Shown here one piece after another: positions 44,401 through 54,797 of a stretch of 64,000 nucleotides of DNA. The translations under genes and the position numbers were made by a program. Positions within the stretch are counted from its first letter, which is position 1, and every line of letters begins with the position of its first letter. The notes under the pieces are model-generated. The model was not told where the DNA came from. It saw nothing but the letters and a program-made list of their open reading frames with translations, and searched no databases. Origin of the DNA: Heligmosomoides polygyrus polygyrus (lineage: Eukaryota > Nematoda > Chromadorea > Rhabditida > Heligmosomidae); contig OX377205.1 in NCBI GenBank assembly GCA_947396885.1, forward strand, positions 67,056,969 to 67,120,968. Reading direction: 5' to 3'.

Positions 44401-47053
44401 ACCAAGGATTGAAGAAACCCTACCCTACTGCTCTTGATATTGATTGCAGGAAGTGTCAGTACCTGTCATGAGGCTGTTGTTGTGGATGAACGCTACTTTT
44501 CAGGTGGTAGGGGTCGCTTCGGAACGACGATTTCTTGTCAACGCCCAGATAACTCTGGTCACATCGCTCATGGTCTTCACCGATATCATCGCTGTCAGCA
44601 TCATACTCATCATGGCAATCGGTTGGAATTACAGCTTTTCTGTTTTTTCCATCTTTATGCGATAGCTAAGATGAAATTGCATATTTCATTCCTTTTTAAA
44701 GAGATTACATTTAAGTGTGAGAAGAAGAGAAAAGAAAAAGGGAATCTTTTCATCATGGGAATACTATGCAATATTCAATGAACCACAACTCATCACGGTT
44801 AACACTGCGTATATGGTGCCTGCTCCAAGGTTTGGCAGAACTTCAATCTTGCAAGCAATTGCTTTGAGGGTTTATCTTACTGAGCTGTCTGCACAGTAAC
44901 TTGTTATGCTGTGGTACCGCGTGAACCGGGAAACCTGCTCATGGATAAGTGGCATTGATCTGCTGGGTTGTCTGTGCCTTCCACGCACTTTCAAGTTCCT
45001 TGAAACACCTGGATTTATGGAGTAACGCGTTCTTACGCAAAGCACCTCTCGCTTCCAGGTTCCTCATCCATAACATTAGCTTCCGTTGTGCTTAGACGTG
45101 TCGCAAGTTATGTCCCCACCTAACGTGCTATGTAATTTTTCACATGTAGGGAAAGGAAAAATTGTCGGTAGAGCGGACTCGTGGAAGGAAGTAGATCTTG
45201 TCTCAAAGAGTTGTAACTTTCATCGATTCCACTTTGCATTCAGATCGAGAGTCCCGTCCTATTCAGAACCTTCCAGTTCTTTGCTATTTTCGAGTAAAGC
45301 ATTGGAAGGAAAAGTTATAACCGTACTAAGAAAAGTTCGATAACATGCCACTAAATTTATGAAAAGCTCCACTAAGTAGTTAAACTAAATTTTAAAGGGA
45401 AATGCCGTTCATAGATGTACAGGCCTGGCAAGCTCCTCTCTACTGCTGTACGGCGTCTTTCGCTGCGGACCGAGTCGCGACCCAAGATGGCGACTTTCAT
45501 ACCCCAAGGAGCATACTATGTATTAGGTTGAGTCATACATTTTGCAAAAAAATTGAATTCCAGCAAAGAATATCATTATGACGAAAGAAAAGTGATTGAC
45601 TTAAACGAAGTAGTTACAGTCATTCTCAATGGGTTTCTTCCGCCTTCCATAAACTGAGTTGATTCCATCTCTGTAAAATTTGGTCGGTTTCCACCTGAAA
45701 GAGTCGTATACCACTGCCGTGACTCGTCGACTTCGATGAAGCGCCTACAGCGGAGAAAGTGATTTCTTCGGAACAGATGGTAGTTGCCCGGCGTCTAGGC
45801 TGTATGAGGTTGACTGATTTTCCTTCAGACCAGCTCCTGCCAGCCTCCGAGGAGGGCGCCTGCCATAACGGGTCGGGTGTAGCACTGGTAGAAGAAGCTT
45901 CGACTCATATCAACTGCTTTCTCCACTAATTTTTGCTTTGGTCCAGGTGATATCAGTAGCGAGCTTCGACGATGCTTGACTTTTCAGCCATTGTTTTGCG
46001 AGTGCACAGTTGTCATAAAGCACTCGTTTTTCATCGATGGTAAGGATTCGATCCAGGATCTCCCGCTTGAACCGATGCAGAAGCTTTCGGCAGTCGGAAG
46101 CACAGCGATTTGTTTGAGTTTCTGTTAACGGAGGACTGTCGTCGGCGATTTTGACGCCCCTCAAATCGAGTGTGCAGTTGACGAGTGCTGGGTCAGTATT
46201 CAGTTCCCTTGTAGTTTGGGAAGGATTTGGCATGATGGATTTGGTGGTTGTCCCGTGAGTGGTTTATCTTTTTTGGCCTTCTGGGCGGAAAAGTACTTCT
46301 GATACCGTGTTCAACAATTTTTTTCGGTCGGGAGTGAACCTGTCGGTGACTTGATGAACTTGTTTTACTTCCATCGCTGGAATGCTGTCAAACTTGAACT
46401 CATTGAAAGTGTAATCACAAACTTTTTTTACTTTGAGTCGTCGTCGTTCTAGATAAATCTAATAAAACTAAAAAACGATATAACTTTTAAACAACGCAAA
46501 GCTAATTAAGGATTCATAACCCTGAATATCACTGGTAAACAAGATTCCAAACAAAATACACTGAACAACACTCCAACGTGTTTGTTTTGAATTCCAGAAA
46601 AACAGAAATGTTGCAAAGTTTATGACCCATCCATGTCGAATGGTCACCAAGCCACCTAAACGTGACATGTGTTTGACGTTTGGTGGAGAAACAAGCACGG
46701 ATGGAGCTTTTCTTACACCATATTTCCAGAGCAAGTGACTCTGGAAATATGGTGTAAGAAAAGCTCCATCCGTGCTTGTGTCTCCGCCATCCGTGCTTGT
46801 GCTTGTATGCTTTAAGGACATATCGGGTTATCCGAACAGATTTTAAAATTCGCTTTTAGGCAATCGCAATGACTTCACAAACTCGATTCCAAGCCACTTC
46901 GTCGACGAGCGGAAGTTCTACGATGCGTTCGGTCCCTTCTGGATGTACCTTGGCGCGTTCTGCCTCCACATTACCGTCGCAGTGAACATGTGCTGTCTGC
47001 AGCCGTACAACTCGTTCATCGGCTTTCTGGATGTGGGTGTGTTTGCGAGATAA
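41471..47053 (+). CDS. Multi-pass membrane protein, five exons, unknown family
   Basis: Exons: 41471-41563, 42116-42247, 43225-43383, 44450-44621, 46860-47053. Phases agree: the first three end in phase 0, and the fourth ends in phase 1, completed by GC of the fifth. The product is about 249 aa, starting MNYLFSFWYKASKWYTERLH. About six or seven hydrophobic segments follow: ALILFLLVLLGLTYHVF, VVAAMGTLYALGAIAA, FSALCVFLAVALV, AALFLLFSSSPILFSMF, a LITLVTSLMVFTDIIAV-like segment, and WMYLGAFCLHITVAVNMCC. It ends FLDVGVFAR. Acceptors are TTTCAG or close. The first donor (ATT|GTTAGT) is the weakest and an extra small exon in intron 1 is possible. I do not recognise the family; a nematode-restricted membrane protein is likely. 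Introns 2 to 4 carry a SINE, an array-type repeat and a mariner. Confidence 0.75.
41697..41728. repeat. (TTTA)n microsatellite in intron 1
   Basis: About seven ATTT units, then TATCTATTTATTAATG. Could be the tail of a lost LINE on the minus strand, as at 8040. Confidence 0.7.
42600..42840 (+). repeat. tRNA-derived SINE, copy 9, in intron 2
   Basis: Diverged plus-strand copy: GTGGTTTGGATTTCATGCC (B-box region), CTTGTCGATCTGATGGGCATCG, CCAAATACGTACTG, CCACGATTTCCTGTGGAAGT. Confidence 0.6.
43694..44135 (-). repeat. Diverged unit of the 31.8-34.6 kb array family, in intron 3
   Basis: Shares TGTTCGGAGCGCAATCACTC, TGTGACTCGATTTTTTCCGA and GGAAGACACGGGGAGCTAAC with the left arm at 31793-32573, same orientation. 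Its left edge (GAATCAATCGAGTGGGCGCG) resembles the complement of the repeats at 34641 and 34787, so the family may have defined ends. Confidence 0.65.
45523..46430 (-). mobile_element. Decayed mariner in intron 4
   Basis: The 3' terminus TTAGGTTGAGTCATACATTTTGC at 45523 follows TA and matches the usual cecropia-type mariner end. The minus-strand transposase is broken: around 46233-45910 a first-Asp region (DRILTIDEKRVLYDN), then a YHLF segment near 45800 and FYRDGIN and NYFV near 45640 in another frame. The catalytic middle is deleted or scrambled. The 5' terminus is not seen. Confidence 0.75.
46691..46779. repeat. Perfect 41-bp hairpin in intron 4
   Basis: 46691-46731 and 46739-46779 are exact inverted complements (arm begins ACAAGCACGGATGGAGC) with the 7-nt loop CAAGTGA. 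CCATCCGTGCTTGTG is repeated directly just after. If transcribed with the host gene it would form a long perfect double-stranded RNA stem. Confidence 0.9.
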
Positions 47054-47584
47054 GTTTTTCTTGAAGCTGGAAGCTGTGACGGCAATTTCGATGATTTCGG
47101 CGGTTTCAGGAAAAGGCGAAGCAAAGGCTTTCTGCTGTTCATGAGCATCCTAAGCAGAAAGTGGAAGATGTGCCTTCCGAATGAGCATACTTTCTGCTGC
47201 ATACACTGCTTGATGTAGATATTAACAGAGCGTTGTATTTGTTTTAGTTTAACAAAAAATGCGTTTGAGAATGATCTGATGTCTATGCCTGACACATTCC
47301 TGTATTACCACCGTGTGTAGATCTGTACCTGTTACCTGTACCTTGCATTGCATATTTATTGTGATATACCTGGCCACTATGTTCTTGTTTGAATAGTGCA
47401 AGTCCCCATAGCCATTGTCCTAGGCGAACAGTGGAACCCGCACGCTACATGCGTTGCGGTATGTAAGTTGACGATGAGACAACAGACATCAGTGCATAGC
47501 TTGAAAAATCCTTTCTGCTTTGCAGTTATCCCAGTCCGATAAGCCTAATGATGTCGTACTCTGTCGTTGCATACGAAATGGACG
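47054..47584. other. 3' flank of the membrane-protein gene
   Basis: No AATAAA could be tied to the gene with confidence. A minus frame at 46918-47295 overlaps the terminal exon and is a shadow. Nothing else recognised. Confidence 0.4.
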
Positions 47585-48840
47585 ATTTTGGTTTAAAACT
47601 TTGTCAGATCATAACTTTGCCCTGAAGCAATTTCATTACTCGAAATAAGCACTTTTACAATTAACCCACTATTTCCAATGCGACAATAGTTTAGACATTC
47701 CATCCCTGCAAAAATCAGAACTGCGAGAATTAATGAAACATAAAACATTTTGTCTCTCAATCCATTCAGTTTCTGGAGAGCAATTTTTGGAACGTGCGGA
47801 CGCGCGTTGTCGTGCAGTAGGATTGGGCCTCTTCGATTGATCAAAGCCGGCTGACTGCTTGTCAATCAACGTTTGCTGCACCACTTCAATTTCGGCACAG
47901 TACTTCTCCGTTATGACAGTCTCTCTAGTCTTCAAGAAATTGTAATAGACTATACCAGCCATTGTCCACCATACGGTCATCACGAGCTTTTTTGGATGGA
48001 GTCTTGGTTTCGACACCCTTGGGACTCTCAGTCATCGTGCAGAGCGACTCCGATTGTCATAGAGGATCCGATTTTCGTCGCATGTAAAGACCCTGTCCAG
48101 AAAGGCTCCTTAGATTCAAATCAGTTTCTTTAAGCCACAATTGACTGGTACCGAGGATGTAAGCTGTTACAACGATGTTTCGTTGCGACCAAAACTTCTA
48201 GTACCAGGCGTGACTCGAACCCGCACTTCCCTCTGACCGGGCGGGAGTGCTCTACGCCATTACACCACCGGCGCTGTTTGATCGAACGCAACATCCACAC
48301 CTCGTGGGACCCATCAGCACTAAAGAAACTGATTTGAATCGTTTCCATCAAGACTATCAGCTTAACTGGTTCCATGCTGATACCAGCGGCCGGCTCATCC
48401 CGATATACGGGTGAGTGCTGATGGGTCCCACGACGTGTGGATGTTGCGTTCGATCAAACAGCGCCGGTGGGGTAATGTTCATTTATCCAATTTCTTTACT
48501 TTTCCGATCGCATTTAGGTGGCGACTGATAGTGCTGCCGTTAACGTTGAAATGCTGCGCTAGCTCCCTCACAGCTTGACGTGGATCTGTTTCCACCATGG
48601 GTTTGAGTTGTCATCGTTAAGGAGTGATAGCGGCCTACCTCGGTCTTCATCTTCAAGACTTTCATCTTCAGGTCGAAGCCTTTCAAACTAGTGGCGAATT
48701 GTGCGTTCCTTACCAAAATCCTCCCCAAAGGCAGAGTTGACGTTACGAGGTGCGGCCGCGGCCTTGTGTCCACTTTTCCATTCATATAATTCGAGCACGC
48801 AAATATCACCTTGAATCATACTATAAAACCGGCATTAAAA
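47585..48840 (-). pseudogene. Mariner transposase (Hsmar1-like), split by an insertion
   Basis: Minus-strand order: N-terminal HTH region at 48809-48540 (GEDFGKERTI-like, LEDEDRGRP, IGKVKKLDK), interruption 48475-48130, then FLDRVFTCDE, RLHPKKLVMTVWWTMAGIVY, INRRGPILLHDNARPHVPK and a decayed end near 47593. The DNARPH catalytic block is intact but frames change at least twice. Terminal inverted repeats were not found. Confidence 0.85.
48113..48475 (-). mobile_element. tRNA-derived palindromic insertion within mariner
   Basis: On the minus strand from 48280, GCGCCGGTGGTGTAATGGCG and GCGGGTTCGAGTCACGCC give A- and B-box-like signals of a tRNA-derived head. 48266-48322 and 48412-48470 are inverted copies (GCTGTTTGATCGAACGCAAC and CATCCACAC blocks). 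A second pair, 48113-48131 and 48322-48340 (GATTCAAATCAGTTTCTTT and its complement), includes flanking mariner sequence, implying the rearrangement happened after insertion. Confidence 0.65.
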
Positions 48841-49421
48841 ACTCGTCGAGGCGCAATTGTGTCACAAAGGATATAAACGGTAAGAAAGCGGCGATTCTGC
48901 GTTTTCAGTAGCTATGTACAGTGTCTGAAACGGGTACATTCGTAACCACGAAAAATCGACAGGAATTCGAGTTGCAAGAGCGGCCATTTTATATGCAAAA
49001 ACCTAATATTTGCCCGCATCCTTGCCGCACCACTATCCAAAGCTGTTCTATGTTCAAAGCCCGGTTTGCTATTCTCAACATCGTTGTCTCTCAGGATACC
49101 TTTTCGCAACTCCTTCATGTCCTACATGCTTCACAATCCTCCTTCTCAGTGTAGTGATGGAGTCAGTTAAGGTTAACCTCAGTTTCCCTCCCCATCCTTA
49201 AACATTCAGCATCAGAAAAAACTATACCAGCGCTAGGTCAGCTATCGACCAGCATTGACCGAAAGATCCAAACTTCTTACTCGCTATCAAACACATTCAT
49301 TGGCCACGTATTCGCGTGACTTCCACTTCGATCACTCAAGTCTGCGCGAAAACTGATGCCAACGTTAAAAATCAACAACGTCGATCAATATTGATCGCCC
49401 GATTAAACTTTTGATGAAGTA
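48841..49421. other. No gene recognised
   Basis: Overlapping short frames at 48912-49201, no motif or repeat relative. Near 49240-49400 the words GACCAGCATTGACCG and GTCGATCAATATTGATCG look palindromic but short. Confidence 0.35.
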
Positions 49422-50309
49422 CCAGGCTGTCCAATAATTCTTGTCCGAAAATTTCACAATTTTTAATTTTTTTAAACTTTATTGAAAAACAAGTCTAATC
49501 AACAATATAATCACCACAGTTATCCACAACAGTGGCCCATCGATTGGGCAGGTCGCCGATGCCCTTCGCCCAGAACTCCGGGGGCAGCGACTCGAAGAAG
49601 TCCGCGATGTCGGATTTGAGGTTGTCGTAGTTGGTGAATTTTCTTCCGGCCAAATGGTGCTTCAACGGGCGGAACAAGTGGTAGTCGGAGGGGCGCGGTC
49701 CGGGGAATACGGCGGATGGGCAACCGTCTTCCAGCCGAGCGTCACCAACTTCTGCTGGGTCTCCTTCGCCACGTGGGGGCGTGCGTTGTCGTGCAGCAGG
49801 TGGACCGAGGCCCGTCGGGGACGCTTTTCTCGGATGGCGGCGGCTAGTTTCTCGAGCTGCTCGGTGTAGATGGAGGCGGTGACCGTCCTGTCTTGCGGGA
49901 GCAGCTCGAAGTACAGCATGCCCTTGGCGTTCCACCAGCAGCAGAGCATGATCTTCAGCGGGTGTTCCCTGTCCTCGAGGCTCGTGTCGCCGCTCCCGAA
50001 ACGATTGAACCAGCGCCTAACTGTGCGTTGGGACCCTGCATCCTCCCTGCACGCTCTGCAGATGTTGGCGACCGCGGTGCCCGTGTCGTTGCCCAGCAGC
50101 CACTCGTAGTACACGAACGTACGAATTCGACCTTGGTCCATTTTAGCTTGTACTGGAAGCTAGACGCGGCGACTGCGCCTTATATACCCCTAGCGTGGAA
50201 CTCTGGAGAACCTTCTAGAAGGTTTTTACACTTGCCTGATATTATAACACTTCTAAGGAAAATTATAGAATTTTAAAAATTTTCGGACAGGAATCATTGG
50301 ACAGCCTGG
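49422..50309 (-). mobile_element. Compact 888-bp mariner with both termini
   Basis: Flanked by TA (49420-49421 and 50310-50311). Terminal inverted repeats of about 34 bp start CCAGGCTGTCCAAT and contain TGTCCGAAAATTT, with few mismatches. It encodes a shortened transposase on the minus strand. Complete ends and a GC-rich open frame unlike the AT-rich surroundings suggest recent or horizontal arrival, which is an inference. Confidence 0.9.
49495..50141 (-). pseudogene. Mariner transposase with internal deletion and one frameshift
   Basis: The start at 50141 (MDQGRIRTFVYYEWLLGND) leads through the first helix-turn-helix (GSQRTVRRWFNRFGSGDTSLED). It then jumps straight to LKIMLCCWWNAKGMLYFELL, so the second helix-turn-helix and the first catalytic Asp segment are missing. 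The rest is well kept: LLHDNARPHVAKETQQKL, AHPPYSPDRAP, then a one-base frame change near 49685 and SDYHLFRPLKHHLAGRKF, FWAKGIGDLPNRW, to a TAA near 49495. It has two of three catalytic Asp positions, so it could bind ends but not catalyse. Confidence 0.88.
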
Positions 50310-51015
50310 TACGTCCGAGTTCTTTACTATTCCTCTGGCTCTGAGTGCTCGCTGCACGGCTGGACATGTTCTGAATCCGAAAATAATGCCCCAGTGTGGT
50401 AGTAGAGGTACAAAAAACATGTAGTCTTGCCCATGAATAGCATAATGACGCTGTCGCCACAAAATTGTTAAAAATCACCTATCCTATTATACGCAGAGGC
50501 GTCGAGTTACTATACAAATGTCGTCGAAGGAGAGCTCTTTTGAGCTCTTTTGTACATAACAGTGGGGTCTTTAGGTAATAATGGACCGTTTCAGAGCAAA
50601 CTGAACACTTCTGAACATCTTCCAAATAAAACCGAATCTGCATGAATTGAGCACCTAAACGTTGCGATTCAATTTGATAATTAATTTTTGTTTTAAGGAA
50701 ACTTACTATCACTTTCTTAGAAAATATGCCATTCATTTCTCCCATAAAGGTGAGCGCCCTGCTTGGAACTTTATTGAATTTTTATCTTTATAGAAAAGGT
50801 AATCTTTTAAAGATTAAACCGCGGAAAAGCAGCAACTTTTGAGTATATCAAAAGATGAGATTTCACAATGCCTCCCCAGCACGTCGCGGACTTCCTATGA
50901 ATGATGGTGTAAATTCTGCTTTTAAGACTGAGAAGTAAAGATATGTATGCTCTCGATAATTATTTCAGTTGTACCTCAAACCGGCTTGTAAGTTCACGCA
51001 AACAGAATTTTTACT
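50310..51015. other. No gene recognised
   Basis: A minus frame of 88 codons (50479-50745) has no recognisable domain. AT-rich, no repeat relative seen. Confidence 0.35.
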
Positions 51016-52330
51016 ATCTTCTTCTTATTATTATTATTCAGCGTTTGTTCCGCATCGTCGCGGGGTCTGCTCTTCTGGTGTCGTGACTCCATCTGTTCCA
51101 TTCCTGCGCTTGGTCAGGGTGGACACCAGCTACTTTCATGTCCGTGTGTAACGTATCGGACCAACGCTGTTTCGGGCGCCCTCTAGGCCGCTTTCCTATT
51201 ACCTCGAAGTTAAGGCCTATCTTGCGGACGCTGCCTTCTTTCCCACGCAGAACGTGGCCCTACCATCGCAAGCGAGCTTCGCGGATCTTGTCCGCTTTCG
51301 GCGCGACACCGAACTTTTGCCGAATAGCATCATTTCGAATGCGGTCCATGCGCGTGACTCCAGCCGTCCAGCGCAGCATCTTCGTCTCCATGACGCTGAG
51401 GCGCGTTTCAACTTCCTTAGTCGCAGTCCAACACTCAGCGCCGTTCATCGCTACCCGCCGCACGACGGCTCTGTAAATCTTCGACTTCAGGTGCTCTGGT
51501 ATCTTCCACGCGTGAGTTCACTTCAACCATCAGCCCACCGTCAGACGCTATTGCTGATCCCAGGTATTTGCATGCAAGTTCAGTGCGTGTAAGTTCAGTA
51601 CCGTTAATCTTAATGGAGCCGGACTCGCTCACGTCAGTCGCTAGGTGCTTGGTCTTCTTGACGTTCAATTTGAGTCGAAACCTTGCAAGACGATCGCACC
51701 AAGCTTGAACCCGCCGCTCAAGATTTTTATCTTCGCAAGCGAGCATCACGTCATCAGCATAAAGCAGCGTCCATGGAACAGGCTGCTGAAGATCTCCGTA
51801 ATAGCATCCATGACGACAACGAACAGAAGTGGAGAAAGCGCAGAACCCTGTTGCACCCCAACAGAGATGGGAAACTTTGAGGTTCCAGCTGCAGCTTGCA
51901 CTCTACTCTTTGGGGCAAGAATAGAACATCCGCACCCACTCTATGAGATCCTCAGGTACGTTGTGTTGTCGCAAGGAGTACCATATAACCTCTCGCGGTA
52001 CGCGGTCGAAGGCCTTCTCCAAGTCGAGGGTGGCAATATGCTCTGCCTTTTGTTTCTGATACTGATACTTCTCCACCAGGAGGCGGGCGGCGTGTATAGC
52101 ATCAATGGTCCTACAACCAGACACAAAGCCGCACTGTTTGTCGGAGAGCTTGACGATTGCACGAATTCGTCTATCGAGGATTTGCTCGAAGATCTTCATG
52201 CTGTGCGAAAGTAAGCGAATCGGACGGTAATTGAAGCAGTCCGCAAGACTGCCCTTCTTCTTTAAAATCGGAATTGTCGTACTGTTGTGCCAACACTCCC
52301 GACTTTCTTCTCCTTTACTACCTGGTTGAA
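51016..52330 (-). mobile_element. GAA-tailed LINE, second copy (minus)
   Basis: Coding region 52330-51038 followed by a mixed AAT/GAAG run at 51016-51037. Homologous along its C-terminal half to 14431-15222, and longer at the 5' side. Confidence 0.85.
51038..52330 (-). pseudogene. LINE reverse transcriptase, GAA-tailed family, multiple breaks
   Basis: Minus-strand order: IPILKKKGSLADCFNYRPI-like start near 52270, MKIFEQILDRRIRAIV, motif A (IATLDLEKAFDRVPRE) near 52020, and motif B (a GVQQGSALSP-like segment) across a frame break near 51850. The catalytic WTLLYADDVMLACED follows near 51740, then KYLGSAIASDGG, MNGAECWTATKEVETRL, LRWTAGVTRMDRIRNDAIR and PATMRNKR at the stop. Motif C is intact but at least three frame changes and an internal deletion near 51500 kill it. 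Confidence 0.87.
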
Positions 52331-53430
52331 GAACTCAGCCAACCACTCAGCAGGATACCTGTTTGGGATGCATCACTTCCCAATGTAAATGAAGTGTGTA
52401 TTCCGCTGTTTTCTCACACTTGTATTTCATACACTTTATTGTCTCTGACCCACAATCAGCCATAAAAGTAAGACTAAAACATAGAGCAACAAATCGACCT
52501 TCCAAGTAATCAAATTGAGGGGAGCTAGCGGAGTTTGAGTTGTTTGTTATTTAGAGACATCCAACTTAGGCTTAATTGAACTATTTGAATTGGATCGCTT
52601 TCTTATTCCTTGTCTCTTGGTTAGTCAGTTAGCGGGTCCGCTCAAGTCGGTGCAAATACCGCTCACCATCGCGGGTGACGATGTCCGTTCCTTCACGTTG
52701 TGCCACTGGAAACTGCTCGCTCTGCGAGCTAAGCTAATCACTGACATTTGAATGCAGGCGACAGGCCCTTGTGACAGGCCGGCCTACGAAGACCCATGTC
52801 ACATCACATGATGTATGACAGTTCAAGAATTTTTACTATCATTTAAATGGAAATCGTGAGGTGCTGGAAGACTGTATGATGCAACTTGTTCTTTTATTAT
52901 ATGAAAAATTAGCGACTTTTCCGCACTTTAGAAAAAACTTTAACTTCATTATGTTATTAAAATTAGCAATTTGCATAAGGTTTTGAACACTGTGCTCACC
53001 AAAACGACGACGACAACGTCGCAACGGGCAATAATGAAGTTTCCACCTAAAAACTTCGTTGGCAGAAGAACACACTGAAATATACATCACAGTACCTACC
53101 TTTTCGGTTCTGATAAATTTTAAAATATCTTAAAGAAAGACACACTATATTTACATATCTATATTTTTTATACACTATATTTTTTATATTTTTTCCTTGC
53201 ACAAAAGATTTTACCAAACTTCTCAGAAAAATCAGTGCTTAATCTCGAAAACGTTCGATTTGATTTCATAGATAATCAAATCAATTTTGTTTCAAAATCG
53301 TCTACCATGTCTCCGAAAATGTCTAATTTGACCTGAAAATGGAAATACGCATGGCACCATCCTCTACCAATGGCGGCGGACAAGCGTTCTACCCCTGGCC
53401 CGCCCACCCCCGACCCCTGAGCTTGCTCGA
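52331..53430. other. No gene recognised
   Basis: AT-rich DNA with a minus frame at 52839-53090 lacking any known domain. The stretch 52620-52700 is more GC-rich with no identifiable structure. Confidence 0.35.
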
Positions 53431-53439
53431 AACTCCAGT

Positions 53440-54161
53440 GGCTGCCTTACGAGATAGTGGAGTATTTTCTCCAATTCTGTTCCTCGCATACACTTCCGAC
53501 CTTCCTGTGAGTTTAGTTACAGACTCTCGTGTAAAGGTACAAGGGTATGCCGATGATATAAAGGTCTACGGAATCTATAATGATAACAACAAGGCTCAGG
53601 CCTTGTCTCAGTCCGCCAATAATATGATAGAGTGGGCCAATGCTTGGCAAATTCCCGTTAATCTTTCCAAAACTTCAGCCTTTCATATTGGCAATGCACA
53701 CAATAACGAGTACTGTTTCAGTGATTGCACTCTCATTTCTACATCCGAGGTTTGCGACCTCGGAGTTCATCAGATCTTGGATTGTACCTTTGAGAATCAC
53801 CTTGATACCATAGTTCGGAAAGCTCTCTCCATGCTGTTTTTGACTTATAGAAACACCAAGTGTGATGACAGCTCGGTATTAGTTAGCTCATACAAGACAT
53901 ATGTCATTCCAGTACTAGAGTATTGCTCTCAGGTTTGAAGTCCTTACACAAAGAAGCTTTGAGCTAAAATTGAAGAGGGGCAGAGAACTTTTACAAAAAT
54001 TCTGGTCTATATGTATATAGGTGTGTGGGTAGTCCCAGAGATGCTCGTACGATTCTTAGTTATGAGGAAAGACTTAAGCTTTTTAACCTAAAAAACAAGT
54101 GTTACCTTCAAGCCTGCTGGATGCTAAAAACTCCTCTGATTTTGGTAGAAAATTGAACAAA
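53440..54161 (+). pseudogene. CR1-like LINE reverse transcriptase fragment
   Basis: GVFSPILFLAYTSDLP (motif B remnant), catalytic KVQGYADDIKVYGI, IEWANAWQIPVNLSKTSAFH, YKTYVIPVLEYCSQV, then a stop at about 53936. Weaker reading follows (SYEERLKLFNLKNKCYLQAC) up to the break point. Different subfamily from the 21.9 kb copy, judging by divergence. Confidence 0.8.
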
Positions 54162-54797
54162 TGATAAATAAGTGAAGCCATATAATTGTGATAATTTAAT
54201 TATGAAAGTATGAAAAAAAAATTAGTTTGGTTTTCGTTTCGCACGGGCTTTTAGACGAAAACCAAACGGACATAGTATCCTTCCCCCCTGTGCTCGTCAG
54301 TAAGGGAGGGGAAGGAAGAGGGAGTTGCTGCTTAAACTAACCTGAGCTCCTCCTGTTGAAGTTGGATTTGGCGAGCAATAATTGAACGTAAAGAAGCAAG
54401 TTTTAGATGTTATAGATAATTAACGCTATAAGGATACCACCGGAAAAGAATAAACCTTGAGTGAAAGGTGTTAAGGAGATGTAAGAAGGGTAGCAGTAAA
54501 TTAGAATAGAAAGAGCAACTCGCAGCAGTGGCACGGAGAGCGCAACGTGGCTCAACGAGAAGATCCACCACGGGGAAGGGACTGGATTAGTTGAAAAGGG
54601 GGAATGGTTGTTAGGGAAGGAGTTAGTTAAGGTGAAGGAGGAAATAATGATGAGGTAGACCCCCACGCCGAACCACCAAACGCCCTCCAGTCCACCACCA
54701 CGAGCCCAATAAGTTAGGCAGTATGTTTTTGTAGTTTATGTACTAGGACTTTAAGAGTGTTAAGAGTGATAAAATTAATGAACCGCTGGAAACAACA

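Noticed and set aside
48205..48280. Possible functional tRNA gene (minus strand)
   Set aside because: A- and B-box-like words are present, but the acceptor and anticodon arms do not pair and the block is part of a palindromic repeat inserted in a mariner.
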